NCBI GenBank assembly: GCA_016930995.1
Contig: JAFGFQ010000088.1
Location: 1 to 41,900 of the forward strand
Source of the DNA: Thermoplasmatota archaeon
GTDB lineage: Archaea > Thermoplasmatota > E2 > DHVEG-1
Length of the DNA stretch: 41,900 nt
Reading direction: 5' to 3'
Below the pieces are notes generated by a model that was given only the letters and a program-made list of their open reading frames with translations, ran no database searches and was not told where the DNA came from. Numbering within the stretch: position 1 is the first letter of the stretch; the number at the start of each line of letters is the position of its first letter. Shown here one piece after another: positions 17,513 through 26,816 of the stretch. Made by a program: the position numbers and the translations under genes.

Positions 17513-18160
17513 GTGTTGATTATACTTCAAATCCGATGGCATGGCCATTCCTGCTTTGAGATTACCAACGATGTCACTATCGTCACTGATCCACATGATG
17601 GTCGGTCAATTGGAATACCTGCGCCAAACGTTACAGGGGATATCATTTTAGTATCACATAATCATTATGACCATAATAGTGTAAAATCCGTCGAAAAAGA
17701 AAATTCAAAGATAGTCACCGATGAACGGAAACGGACCATTGGCACCATACAAATTAATGGTATTCCTGCGTACCATGACACAGCACATGGAGAACGACGG
17801 GGGGGCATGATCCTGTATAAGTTTACCTGTGAGGATATCACGTTCTGTCATCTTGGTGACCTTGGTCATGAGCTGGATGAGAAAACAATTCAGCAGATTG
17901 GAAAAATCGATATTTTATTCATTCCTGTGGGTGGTAATTACACCATTGATGCAGAACAAGCATGGCACGTGATTCAAACACTCAAACCAAAAATAACAAT
18001 TCCCATGCATTATCGAATTGAGGGCCTTTCTATCCCGATTGCTGGTATTGAGCCTTTCCTTGAGCTTAGTCGATTTAAAATTCTTAAAGTGGGAAACGAA
18101 ATTGATATCGAAAAAGATGATCTTCCCAAGGAACCTGAGGTGTGGGTGTTTACTTTATAG
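17513..18160 (+). CDS. Metallo-beta-lactamase-fold hydrolase (UPF0173-like)
   Basis: The 215-residue metal-dependent hydrolase has the beginning IRWHGHSCFEI, the metal-binding SHNHYDHNS (HxHxDH-like), a central His in YHDTAHGE, Asp in CHLGDLGHE and the late PMHYR. These are the ligands of a two-metal beta-lactamase fold, as in the UlaG/UPF0173 group. The natural substrate is unknown. The start is uncertain: GTG at 17513 overlaps the strong GGGAGGTG, and TTG at 17516 is adjacent; either gives an N-terminus of the usual length. A TATA-like CTTATTTATACC lies at about 17465-17476. The stop overlaps the convergent dehydrogenase by 11 bp. Confidence 0.85.
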   Translation: MLIILQIRWHGHSCFEITNDVTIVTDPHDGRSIGIPAPNVTGDIILVSHNHYDHNSVKSVEKENSKIVTDERKRTIGTIQINGIPAYHDTAHGERRGGMILYKFTCEDITFCHLGDLGHELDEKTIQQIGKIDILFIPVGGNYTIDAEQAWHVIQTLKPKITIPMHYRIEGLSIPIAGIEPFLELSRFKILKVGNEIDIEKDDLPKEPEVWVFTL

Positions 18161-19130
18161 ACTTCTTTAGAAAAACTTCTTTGTTCACACAGTTTGGAGG
18201 GATACCTCCACTAAGCCCAATGATCATGTTTTCTGCAGCCATCAGCGCCATTTTTGTCCGCGTCTCGAGTGTCGCTGAACCTGTATGAGGCTGCAGAACA
18301 ATGTTGTGTAATTTTTTTAATTCCCTGGAGATTTTCGGTTCTCTTTCGTAGACATCAAGACCAGCGCTAAAAATCCATTGTTCCTTTAACGCCTTGATTA
18401 ATGCTGCTTCATTGATGATTGGTCCGCGCGCTGTATTGATGAGAACAGCAGTTTTTTTCATCATACGAAGTTCTTTTTCATCGATGAGATGATGCGTTGT
18501 TTTTGTTAAAGGGATATGAAGTGAAACGAAATCTGATTTTTTTAATAATGTGGATAACGAGACATGTTTTGCCCCTAATTCTCTTTCAAGTAGCTCGTTT
18601 CTTTGTTCATCGGTATAAAGCACATTCATCTGGAATCCTTTGCTTTTGAGAGCAAAGGCAGTACCAATCCTCCCTGTTCCTACGATTCCTAAGGTTTTGT
18701 AGGACACGTCTTGTCCGAGCATCAGCAGTGGCGCCCAGCCGGTGAATTCCCCTTTTCTAGTGAATACATCACCTTCGACAATGCGTCTGCTCGCAGAGAA
18801 CAACAACGCCCAGGCCAGTTCCGCGGTCGTTTCCGTAAGAACTCCTGGGGTGTTGCTTACTGGAATTCCCCGTCTTGTCGCCGCAGCGATATCAATGTTA
18901 TCATATCCCACGGCATACGAAGCAATCATCTTTAACTTTGGTTCTGCATAAATCACATCTTCATCGATGGGATCTGTGAGCAGACAGAGAAGGCCATCTT
19001 TTCCTTTGACTCCTTTTATAATCTCTTCTTTTGATAGCACTCTATCATGCGGATTCAGTTGGATAGTACATTGTGTTCGTAAGAGATCCAACCCTGGTTC
19101 TGGTATTTTTCTTGTGATAAAAACGTTCAT
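18150..19130 (-). CDS. D-isomer-specific 2-hydroxyacid dehydrogenase (glyoxylate reductase-like)
   Basis: The 326-residue NAD(P)-dependent enzyme has the Rossmann motif LGIVGTGRIGTAFALKSKGF, the signature with catalytic Arg in INTARGPIINEAALIKAL, Glu in YEREPKI, and the catalytic His in LQPHTGSATLETR. The order and spacing fit glyoxylate/hydroxypyruvate reductases of about 320 residues. Phosphoglycerate dehydrogenase is less likely, as there is no ACT or ASB domain at the C-terminus. GAGG lies just upstream of the ATG at 19130. It overlaps the end of the beta-lactamase-fold gene on the other strand. Confidence 0.9.
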   Translation of the reverse strand: MNVFITRKIPEPGLDLLRTQCTIQLNPHDRVLSKEEIIKGVKGKDGLLCLLTDPIDEDVIYAEPKLKMIASYAVGYDNIDIAAATRRGIPVSNTPGVLTETTAELAWALLFSASRRIVEGDVFTRKGEFTGWAPLLMLGQDVSYKTLGIVGTGRIGTAFALKSKGFQMNVLYTDEQRNELLERELGAKHVSLSTLLKKSDFVSLHIPLTKTTHHLIDEKELRMMKKTAVLINTARGPIINEAALIKALKEQWIFSAGLDVYEREPKISRELKKLHNIVLQPHTGSATLETRTKMALMAAENMIIGLSGGIPPNCVNKEVFLKKSIK

Positions 19131-19245
19131 ACGTCCTCAATACCCCTTCATAGATAGAAACCTTGTTATTTAGAGATTTCTCACCAAATGTAATTACGTG
19201 GTACTAGAGAAAAAAAGAGAATGTTCTGGTGGTAGTTAGGAAAGA

Positions 19246-21150
19246 TTAGCTTGTTTTTTGCTTGAGAAGTTCGTCAAATGAATAGAACACCAGGTTTCCC
19301 TCAGCATCTAAATCTGCTTCCTGATTCAGCACCCATTGTCTTGTGGTTTTAATTTTAGGCTGAGCGAATATCTTAACCTCCCGGTACTCTGGGTGATTCT
19401 CTTTGTCATTTAATCGATACACCGACCAATTGACCTTGATTGGATCCATTGGCGACCGTTCTCCGATATAACGGATAAATTGTTCTGTCAGATTTGCATC
19501 GTAGGTATAATTTGTCACCCACCAATCGCTCCTACTCATTAATTCTCCGGTTGATGCTGTATAGTACGGTTCTTCAATGAGTGCAGAGTTATATTGGAAA
19601 TGGCCTACGAACATCATGCTCCAGTCGTCTTGGTCATACGGTGGACCGTTTTGACCATTGGATAAATCTAATATTTTTGGCGAACGGACCCACATGTAGT
19701 TCAAGACGCTCAGATAGTTCGACCCATAGGTTTGTTTATATTTTTTTGATGGAATGAGAGCAGCCCCAAAGCTGATGTTATCGATTCCTTCAAAACTGCA
19801 ACTATCAGCATCGACACTACAACTATGCGCCATCTCATGCAAAATAACCCCTATTAATTGGCACCGAATCCCTTTTTTCGTTGGACTCGCACGAGCAACA
19901 ATAATCCCTTTGAGTTGTTCAAGAGGTGCGAAGGGGAAGGGTGTTGTTAAATAACAGATGAATGTGGTATCATAAATATTGTTCTTTGATGGATGTTGGA
20001 ACGCACCTTTATGCCCCAAAACAAGATAGCGGAAGATACCTTTTCTCTCATTAGCAAAATAATTATTGTAGAACTGCAGCATCATCCCTGATTCTTGTGA
20101 GACTCTCGCGATATGAGGTAATTCTTGTCCACCACCGTTGATTGGACCATTTGGCCATCCGTCATCAATTAATAATTTAATGTTATGTTCGGAAAATCTC
20201 TCGATTAACCCTTGTATCGTCTCTTTCGGCATAACGTGGGGTGGGTCTAAGAAACCGCCTTGTCCCATCCAATCAACCTCGTAATAAATATTTTGTATGT
20301 AGGGATCAGCAAACCATTTCGCCATCTGATATTCTTCTAGATTGTCGAGGCCATCGAGATCTGGGTCGAGATTATTATGATCATCCCAGGTGAAGGGGTC
20401 ATACCCCCATTTCCATTCCCAGGCGGTCGGGGCTCCATCCCCATCAGGATCAAGTAATGAGTCGTCCACCGTTGGATCTGTGCCAAGAACATTGACCTCT
20501 GTCCAATAGGGGATATAATCACTGTCATAATCAATCTGATAGAGGTTAAACCAAATCTCGAATGTCTCTCCAAGATAATATCCATAACCATCATAATCCT
20601 TGAAGGAATCAGAACCGGACCATCGACCAGTACGATAATCATAGGTCACCGTAAAGGATTCTCTCTCGATATCGCTGGTTTTTCTCCCTAAAAGACCTGA
20701 ATGCACTCGTTCCATAATTGTAAGAGTCGCTACCGATGTCAGCTGTTCTTCTTCGACATCTTTCATGATTTTGTTTTCCTCAAACATGCTGTCCCATGTA
20801 GTAAACAGCACTTCTGTAACCCGACCATGTTGGGTCACATCTTTACTGACGTATTCTAATCCATCCATATCAGTAATAAAATAGAACGATGGTTTCGTCT
20901 GCCAGGAATTCCCTAGTTTCATTATTTTTTCAAGAAGGCCTCGATGACGAATTCGTAATATTTCAAAGACAAGACCTTGATTCTCCAAGGGACTGATTCG
21001 ATCATCTACTTCAAAAATTGTTTGTTGAACTGGTGTTTCTTTCTTTGCTAAGAAATATTCGAAATATACGAATGTCCCTGATGCAAGTAAACAAGCGATA
21101 ACAAGTAGCGAGACTCCTATCACTATTTTCTGTTTTCGTTTGATATACAT
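19246..21150 (-). CDS. Membrane-anchored HExxH protein with calcium-binding-type repeats
   Basis: The 634-residue protein has an N-terminal membrane anchor (about residues 9-32), then an unknown domain. At about 207-271 there are Asp-rich repeats of the EF-hand/thrombospondin type-3 kind (LDPDGDGAPTAWEW, LDPDLDGLDNLEEY). The C-terminal half contains LHEMAHSC with His438, Glu439 and His442, the zinc motif of many metalloproteases. An outside, calcium-stabilised protease is the likely role. The third zinc ligand is not clear because the metzincin HExxHxxGxxH pattern is not met. GGAGG is 8 bp before the ATG at 21150, and a TATA-like CTTTATATAAATT is near 21209-21221. The gene seems to be transcribed alone. 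Confidence 0.72.
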   Translation of the reverse strand: MYIKRKQKIVIGVSLLVIACLLASGTFVYFEYFLAKKETPVQQTIFEVDDRISPLENQGLVFEILRIRHRGLLEKIMKLGNSWQTKPSFYFITDMDGLEYVSKDVTQHGRVTEVLFTTWDSMFEENKIMKDVEEEQLTSVATLTIMERVHSGLLGRKTSDIERESFTVTYDYRTGRWSGSDSFKDYDGYGYYLGETFEIWFNLYQIDYDSDYIPYWTEVNVLGTDPTVDDSLLDPDGDGAPTAWEWKWGYDPFTWDDHNNLDPDLDGLDNLEEYQMAKWFADPYIQNIYYEVDWMGQGGFLDPPHVMPKETIQGLIERFSEHNIKLLIDDGWPNGPINGGGQELPHIARVSQESGMMLQFYNNYFANERKGIFRYLVLGHKGAFQHPSKNNIYDTTFICYLTTPFPFAPLEQLKGIIVARASPTKKGIRCQLIGVILHEMAHSCSVDADSCSFEGIDNISFGAALIPSKKYKQTYGSNYLSVLNYMWVRSPKILDLSNGQNGPPYDQDDWSMMFVGHFQYNSALIEEPYYTASTGELMSRSDWWVTNYTYDANLTEQFIRYIGERSPMDPIKVNWSVYRLNDKENHPEYREVKIFAQPKIKTTRQWVLNQEADLDAEGNLVFYSFDELLKQKTS

Positions 21151-21266
21151 GAAGGTGTGCCTCCAGTAGGAAATGGCAATATATTTTTATTAATAATATA
21201 GGTTACAATTTATATAAAGTTATTGGTATTGAAATGCCTCCTGATTCTCACCTGGTCCAGAAGGGT

Positions 21267-22181
21267 TTATGACTGACGATGGAGCTCTAGAGAGGAGATC
21301 AACTGGAAAAGGATGTTATTAAGAGAACCATCAATGTTATGAACAAGAGCAGTTCTTGAAAAAATACCATTAATAGATTCAATTTCTGTTTTTTTCCCCT
21401 GTTGTATGCTTTGAAACATAGAAGAATAATTTTGGGATGTATCACGGATAACTTCTTTTGTTTTCTCAATCATTTCTTCTGAGGATACCGTGATCCCCTC
21501 AGATGCTGCGATATGAACAGATTCTCTACAGACATACTCGACGATTTTCTCAAGAAGCGGATTGTGAAGCAGATACCCATTCGTACATCTGAGAAATGCA
21601 GTAAGGGGATTGATGCTTGAGTTTATGATACCCTTCATCCAGATTTCTCTTTGGATATCATCGCTTCTCTTTGTCTCGATTCCTGCTTCATTAAAAAGGG
21701 TGACAAGACGTTCTAATCGTTCTGAGTGACATCCATCAAGCTCTCCAAGAATGGTTTTTCCCCTCCCAGTATGGATAATCTCACCAGGTTTTGAAAAAAG
21801 AGACCCCTGTGTTGTCACACCAGCTAGAACCTGATTCTTATCGATATGCTGCTCAATTATATTGATATTATCAAGTCCATTCTGAAGTGATACAACCATG
21901 GTCTGCTTCTGAATGATAGGAAGAAGTTGTCTGCTCGCAGTCTTTGTATCATACGATTTGACGGTAAGAAGAATTAGGTCTGGTAAAAATGGAACGTCCT
22001 GTGTCGATTCTACTGCAAGGACTCTCACGGACAGGTTGGTATTACCTTTCACTATCAAACCTTTTTCTATTATTCTTGAGACATGTGGTCTTCTACCGAC
22101 TAATATCACTGTGTTTTTCCCTGCAAGTAACGCACCAAAAAGCGATCCGATGGCACCAGCCCCAAATACAACGATTTTCAT
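21267..22181 (-). CDS. panE: 2-dehydropantoate 2-reductase (ketopantoate reductase)
   Basis: This enzyme reduces ketopantoate to pantoate with NADPH on the way to coenzyme A. The 304-residue protein begins with the dinucleotide-binding motif MKIVVFGAGAIGSLFGALLA. LTVKSYDTKTA and VVSLQNGLDN follow, where the catalytic and binding Lys/Asn lie. KGIINSSINPLTAF is the conserved helix of the C-terminal domain. The length is normal. Its ATG overlaps the stop of the upstream ThiI-like gene by four bases (ATGA), so translation is probably coupled. Confidence 0.9.
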   Translation of the reverse strand: MKIVVFGAGAIGSLFGALLAGKNTVILVGRRPHVSRIIEKGLIVKGNTNLSVRVLAVESTQDVPFLPDLILLTVKSYDTKTASRQLLPIIQKQTMVVSLQNGLDNINIIEQHIDKNQVLAGVTTQGSLFSKPGEIIHTGRGKTILGELDGCHSERLERLVTLFNEAGIETKRSDDIQREIWMKGIINSSINPLTAFLRCTNGYLLHNPLLEKIVEYVCRESVHIAASEGITVSSEEMIEKTKEVIRDTSQNYSSMFQSIQQGKKTEIESINGIFSRTALVHNIDGSLNNILFQLISSLELHRQS

Positions 22182-23089
22182 ACTAATATTCCTCTTTTTT
22201 TACATTGAATGGCGATGTCTTCCTCTGTCAGAGCGATGAGAGGACATAATACTGGCAGAGAAGCAGTCCTTTTCAGTAGCATAATGTCTGAGAGAGTCCG
22301 GGCAGTCTTTTCAAGGGTATAACCGGTTACCAACGCATCGCATTTTTTTTCTGAAGCAACCATGTTTAATTGATGATTGAAAGCTTCCTTGGTTGGATTG
22401 ACGGACAGAGTAGCGGCATCAGCGTACCAGTAGGAAAGAAACGCACGGATTGCTTGTTCGTTTACCTGTTGTGTAGTAAGGATAACAACATTACATCCCC
22501 TGCTCATAAGGTACCATGCTGCAAGCAAGGAAGAAGGAGCCTCAACAAGAACCAGCACTCTCCCTTGTGTTCCCAAGGGAAGACCTCGGACACCATGTAT
22601 TTTTTCAGTGAAGAGGAAAGAATTTTCATCTCTTATTTCGATAAACAGCTCAACATCGGGATTGGTGAGATTCACCTTTGCATGAGTCGCATTTACAATG
22701 TCATTTCCTATATGAACTGCAACGTCCTGGCTTGTGTAGGGGTGATTTCCTACCCGGGTGACTCGAAGAGCAAAACTTTTCTGGCTCGTCAAAGAATTTT
22801 TTACTACTTGTTGTGCAGCACGAGATATGTCCTGAAGTGTCGAACTTGTTTGGACTGCTGGGCTAAACGAGACGATACCAAACATTCGAGATAAGACATC
22901 AATGGTTTTGCGCATATCCCTTGTTATAAGGTAAATCCTTCCTCGTTCCGTTTGAATTTCGTTAGATATACCTTCTGTGTTAAGAGCTACTTTTATGTTT
23001 CTTACAAGAATCGATTCGAATAACCTTCGCACATAGGTGCTCTTTAACGCTAACTCGCCATAGCGTATGAGGATGACATCGTACTTCAT
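22178..23089 (-). CDS. ThiI-like THUMP protein with degenerate PP-loop
   Basis: The 303-residue protein matches ThiI (tRNA 4-thiouridine synthase) in its N-terminal ferredoxin-like part (ILIRYGELALKSTYVRR) and THUMP domain (about 60-165). The following domain still aligns with the PP-loop ATPase, including AAWYLMSRGCNVVILTT and a late ALVTGYTLEKTA and PVLCPLIALTEEDI. However, the ATP-binding SGGIDSP signature is replaced by EAPSSL near residues 183-188. The region with the sulphur-transfer Cys is also not recognisable and the C-terminus is short. It may bind tRNA without thiolating it. It overlaps panE by four bases. Confidence 0.8.
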   Translation of the reverse strand: MKYDVILIRYGELALKSTYVRRLFESILVRNIKVALNTEGISNEIQTERGRIYLITRDMRKTIDVLSRMFGIVSFSPAVQTSSTLQDISRAAQQVVKNSLTSQKSFALRVTRVGNHPYTSQDVAVHIGNDIVNATHAKVNLTNPDVELFIEIRDENSFLFTEKIHGVRGLPLGTQGRVLVLVEAPSSLLAAWYLMSRGCNVVILTTQQVNEQAIRAFLSYWYADAATLSVNPTKEAFNHQLNMVASEKKCDALVTGYTLEKTARTLSDIMLLKRTASLPVLCPLIALTEEDIAIQCKKRGILV

Positions 23090-23169
23090 CGGTTTTCAAC
23101 ATCGGGTAGCGATACATTAATCTTTCATTTTCGAAACCTTTTAGATGCTTATTCCTAATACCATTTTTC

Positions 23170-24309
23170 ATGATTCCTTTTATCGTAGGACGAAAAAAAT
23201 TAATAAAAGGGTATTATTCTCCTTCGATAAAATCTACAATTATCCAGAAACTGAGGATTGGTAAAGCATTTTATTTACTCTTAATATTCATTCCAATTAG
23301 TTTTTTGTTGTCTGTCTTTGCTGTTGACGAGTTACTCGTTTTTATCAGCTCTGTGTTGGCAATTGTACCCCTCGCAAGAATTATGGGGTATTCAACAAAG
23401 GAAATATCCTTACAGACAAATCCCTCCGTTAGTGGTCTTTTTTCAGCCACTTTTGGCAACGCAATAGAGTTAATTATTGCAGTTTTATCTTTACATGCTG
23501 GACTGATACAAGTCGTTCAAGCTTCTATCATCGGAAGCATCATTGGAAATATTCTCCTCCTTGTTGGATTGAGTATTTTTGCTGGTGGTCTACGATTTAA
23601 GACTCAGCGTTTCAATAATCAGACCATTGCGGTTTCTTCAACGATGCTTATCATCGTAGTCGCAGGATTAGCGATTCCAAGCTTTTATGATGTCCTGACT
23701 CCAAACAATCCACAGATTTCATTGCTTAGTAGTGCTGTTGCTGTCGTCATGGCAGTCATTTATCTTGCAGGGCTTGTCTTTTCTTTACGAACCCATAGAG
23801 ATCTGTTCGATGCAAGTGATGAAATAAAAGCAAGCCAGGAAAAACCAACGATGAGCCGACGACTCGCTGCCTTGATTCTCTTAATTACCATTATTATCGT
23901 TACATTTGAATCTCAGATTCTTGTTGGGACCATTGAGCATGCTGCACAAGCGATTGGGCTTTCACAGATCTTCATCGGACTGATCGTCATTGCAATTATT
24001 ACAAATATCGCAGAAATATCCACTGCGGTTCAATTCTCCATAAAAAATAAACTTGATGTTTCCATTGAGATTGGGCTTAGCGGTGCAATCCAGATTGCAT
24101 TATTTGTGGTGCCAATCCTTATGCTCTTTAGCCAGGTGTTTCATTTCGGTTTTTCACTTGTTTTCACACCCTTTGAAATCCTTGCGGTCATATTAGCGGT
24201 TTTAATTGTTAATTATCTTTCTGCTGATGGGAGATGTAACTGGTTAGAAGGAGCGCAGCTAATTAGTGTGTATCTGATTATCGCCATTGCATTTTTCTTC
24301 ATAGCATGA
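23170..24309 (+). CDS. Ca2+/H+ antiporter (CaxA/ChaA family)
   Basis: The 379-residue membrane protein has about eleven hydrophobic segments and the two inverted alpha-repeats of the cation/Ca2+ exchanger family. The first is FGNAIELIIAVLSLHAGLIQ, the second TNIAEISTAVQFSIKNKLD; both carry the acidic residue that binds the ion. An SGAIQIALFV segment follows the second repeat. Such exchangers move Ca2+ out in return for protons. The start at 23170 (MIPFIVGRKK) lies 80 bp from the divergent ThiI-like gene. The gene ends 9 bp before the convergent surE. Confidence 0.9.
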   Translation: MIPFIVGRKKLIKGYYSPSIKSTIIQKLRIGKAFYLLLIFIPISFLLSVFAVDELLVFISSVLAIVPLARIMGYSTKEISLQTNPSVSGLFSATFGNAIELIIAVLSLHAGLIQVVQASIIGSIIGNILLLVGLSIFAGGLRFKTQRFNNQTIAVSSTMLIIVVAGLAIPSFYDVLTPNNPQISLLSSAVAVVMAVIYLAGLVFSLRTHRDLFDASDEIKASQEKPTMSRRLAALILLITIIIVTFESQILVGTIEHAAQAIGLSQIFIGLIVIAIITNIAEISTAVQFSIKNKLDVSIEIGLSGAIQIALFVVPILMLFSQVFHFGFSLVFTPFEILAVILAVLIVNYLSADGRCNWLEGAQLISVYLIIAIAFFFIA

Positions 24310-24318
24310 ACAAAAAGA

Positions 24319-25110
24319 TCACCAATGTTCTGTGAAGATTTCTTCGACGTTTTTCATTGATTTTTGGGTGGCAAAAGAGATGTTCATTGGAGTAAGCGAG
24401 ATGGTGTTTTCATTAATCGCCTTAAGGTCAGAATGATCTTCTATGTTTTTGAATGTTATCGGGGGAGTTTGATGGAGAAATGAATTACCGTTTCTATGAA
24501 ACAGTCTTCCGTATCGTGTTCTAAACAAGGTTGTTATCTGTATCGGTGTGTGAACAGTTGCATCAAAGGGGATGTTCAATGAAAAAAGATCAACTCCGTT
24601 AAATACCTTATCGATCACGATGGATGCAACTTTCGTTGTTATCTGAGCAGCATTTTCAAAATAGTGATAATTTCTTGGATGATAAAAATCTGTTTTATTA
24701 TCTTTCATTCTGATTGGAATGGAAAGAGATGATGCAAGAGCCCGAACACCATCGATAGAACCCTCAATTGCTGCCCCTATCGTTCCTGAACTCAGTGTTC
24801 GTGCGCTTCCAATGTTTAAACCGATGTTGATGCCAGAAATAACAATTTTTGGTCGGGTGTCTACAACATCATATAGTCCAATCTGTATACAATCCGCTGG
24901 GGTACCATCCAGCAGGAACATGTCGACTCCTTCATAATCTATTTTTTTTAGTCGTAGCTTCTTTTTTGTCGTGATTGCTTTTCCAATCCAACTTCGTCCC
25001 CTATCAGGAACGATGGCAGTTACCGAATATTTTTTCGTAAGTTCTCTGATGAGGGGAACAAAACCAGCGGATTTATATCCATCGTCATTTGTGACTAAGA
25101 TATCTGTCAT
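24319..25110 (-). CDS. surE: 5'-nucleotidase SurE
   Basis: This metal-dependent nucleoside-monophosphate phosphatase has the family's start TDILVTNDDGYKSAGF, where the two Asp bind the metal. SGINIGLNIG and SGTIGAAIEGSIDG, which shape the active site, follow. The ATG at 25110 is chosen since SurE proteins begin just before this motif. The frame is open to 25179, but that would add a 23-residue head unlike the family and would nearly reach the TATA box at 25166-25176; ATG 25116 is an alternative. The length of about 263 residues is normal. It is divergent from the YgiQ-type gene. Confidence 0.9.
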   Translation of the reverse strand: MTDILVTNDDGYKSAGFVPLIRELTKKYSVTAIVPDRGRSWIGKAITTKKKLRLKKIDYEGVDMFLLDGTPADCIQIGLYDVVDTRPKIVISGINIGLNIGSARTLSSGTIGAAIEGSIDGVRALASSLSIPIRMKDNKTDFYHPRNYHYFENAAQITTKVASIVIDKVFNGVDLFSLNIPFDATVHTPIQITTLFRTRYGRLFHRNGNSFLHQTPPITFKNIEDHSDLKAINENTISLTPMNISFATQKSMKNVEEIFTEHW

Positions 25111-25165
25111 CGGCATCGGAAAAAGCAGAACCTTAATGAATCTTTCCGGCGCAACCTTAGTTGAA

Positions 25166-25176
25166 TGTTTATATAG
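25166..25176. promoter_or_regulatory. Shared symmetric TATA box between surE and the YgiQ-type gene
   Basis: The core TTTATATA reads well as a TATA box on both strands. On the plus strand it lies about 25-35 bp before the ATG at 25201, so that message would be nearly leaderless. On the minus strand it would start surE transcription near 25145. Confidence 0.45.
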
Positions 25177-25200
25177 CAAGAGTCAATAAGTGACAAAAGT

Positions 25201-26790
25201 ATGATTGCAAAGACCGGTAGTGATTTTGATATCATCCTTCTTAGCGGGGAGTATTATGACGACCATCCGCTCTCACCGGTAGGAATCATCGCAAAGGTCC
25301 TTGATGCAAAGGGATACCGCGTAGGGGTCATCGAGAAACCAGCGACAAAAGAACAATACCTGCGGTTAGGAACCCCCCGTCTTTGTTTCGGGGTCACATC
25401 TGGGTCGATTGACAGTATGGTTCATAACTATACGCCCCTGAAACGAAAGCGTATTGATGATAAGTACAGCGATGCAACACGATTACCTGATCGAGCGGTC
25501 ATCTATTATTGTAACCAACTGAAACACTATTTCAAATCAAGTGTCATTATCATCGGTGGTATCGAGGCATCATTACGGCGGTTTGCCCACTATGACTATT
25601 GGGATAATGCTGTGCGGCGAAGTATCTTACTTGATTCCCGTGCCAATATTTTGGTCTATGGAAATGGGGAGAAACAAATCATCGAGATTGCCAACCGGTT
25701 ACACCAGGGAAAGGACCTCAGGGGTATCCAAGGGACTTGCGTCCTAAGTAAGGAGATCGACCAGTCGTTTGAACAGTTACCATCATTTACTGAGGTTCTT
25801 GAAGATAAAAAAAAGTTCTGTGCCATGCAGCTCTTATTTTCAAACAGGAAGAACCTTGCCCAGGAATATACACATAACTATGTCCTTCAATACAAGTATC
25901 CGACGTATACCATCAAAGACCTGGATTGGATTTATTCACTTCCCTATTCAAGGAGGCTGCATCCGAAATCTTTGCTAAAGATGGGGAAATTTTCTGTGGT
26001 GATTCATCGGGGGTGTGTCGGAGAATGTAATTTTTGTTCTCTTTCGCTTCATCAGGGAAATCACATTATTTCTCGATCTGAACACAATATCCTTGAAGAA
26101 ATCAAACGGTTGACTCAGCATCCCGAGTTTAAAGGGTATATTGATGATTTTGTTGGACCTTCATCGAATATGTATGGGATGGTATGTACTCGGGGGGACC
26201 ATTCTTTTTGCAGCGATTCATGTATCCAATGTAGATATCTAGAGAAGTCTCACCAACGACTGCTCTCATTGCTTCGGAAGGCTCGGCAGATACCAGGTGT
26301 GAAAAAAATCTTTATCCGGAGTGGTATCAGATATGATCTCGCGTTGGAAAGCAGAGAATATATTAAAGAAATTTCTGACCATCATATCTCAGGATGTTTG
26401 AAAATAGCTCCTGAACATTTTTCCAGAAACATCGTCCGTTTGATGGGGAAGGATAACACACGGTTTGAAGAGTTTTTGACTTATTTTACCGCTATAAATC
26501 AAAAGAAAAAACAAGAATTGCGGTACTATTTTATGATTGGTCATCCTGGTGATTCAATAAGTGACGTAGTATTCTTACATGACCTTATCAAAAAGAAAAA
26601 TCTGCGGAACATCGAACAGTTCCAACTGTTCACCCCCACACCGATGACCCTGTCCTCCTGCATGTATTGGACCGGGTTAGATCCTTTTACGGGGAAAACG
26701 ATCAATGTCGTGTACGATTATCATACAAAAAAGAAGTTAAAAAGGATCATGTTAGACCTGCCGTTGAAGAAATCAACAGATGATCAATGA
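25201..26790 (+). CDS. YgiQ-type (UPF0313) radical SAM protein
   Basis: This 529-residue protein has an N-terminal B12-binding-like domain and a radical SAM core. The iron-sulphur Cys272, Cys276 and Cys279 lie in RGCVGECNFCSLSLHQG. Typical YgiQ segments are present: DIILLSGEYYDDHPLSP at the start, GGIEASLRRFAHYDYWDN, a further Cys cluster in CSDSCIQCRYL, SGCLKIAPEH and the late FTPTPMTLSSCMYWTG. The reaction of this family is not established. The length is shorter than the E. coli form of about 740 residues, since the C-terminal extension is absent. Transcription likely starts from the shared TATA box. Confidence 0.9.
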   Translation: MIAKTGSDFDIILLSGEYYDDHPLSPVGIIAKVLDAKGYRVGVIEKPATKEQYLRLGTPRLCFGVTSGSIDSMVHNYTPLKRKRIDDKYSDATRLPDRAVIYYCNQLKHYFKSSVIIIGGIEASLRRFAHYDYWDNAVRRSILLDSRANILVYGNGEKQIIEIANRLHQGKDLRGIQGTCVLSKEIDQSFEQLPSFTEVLEDKKKFCAMQLLFSNRKNLAQEYTHNYVLQYKYPTYTIKDLDWIYSLPYSRRLHPKSLLKMGKFSVVIHRGCVGECNFCSLSLHQGNHIISRSEHNILEEIKRLTQHPEFKGYIDDFVGPSSNMYGMVCTRGDHSFCSDSCIQCRYLEKSHQRLLSLLRKARQIPGVKKIFIRSGIRYDLALESREYIKEISDHHISGCLKIAPEHFSRNIVRLMGKDNTRFEEFLTYFTAINQKKKQELRYYFMIGHPGDSISDVVFLHDLIKKKNLRNIEQFQLFTPTPMTLSSCMYWTGLDPFTGKTINVVYDYHTKKKLKRIMLDLPLKKSTDDQ

Positions 26791-26816
26791 ACACGCATGG
26801 TTCTTCCCAGGTGTTT

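Noticed and set aside
19825..19840. Classical metzincin motif in the HExxH protein
   Set aside because: After LHEMAHSC no Gly-x-x-His/Asp follows at the required spacing, so only a general zincin-like call is made.
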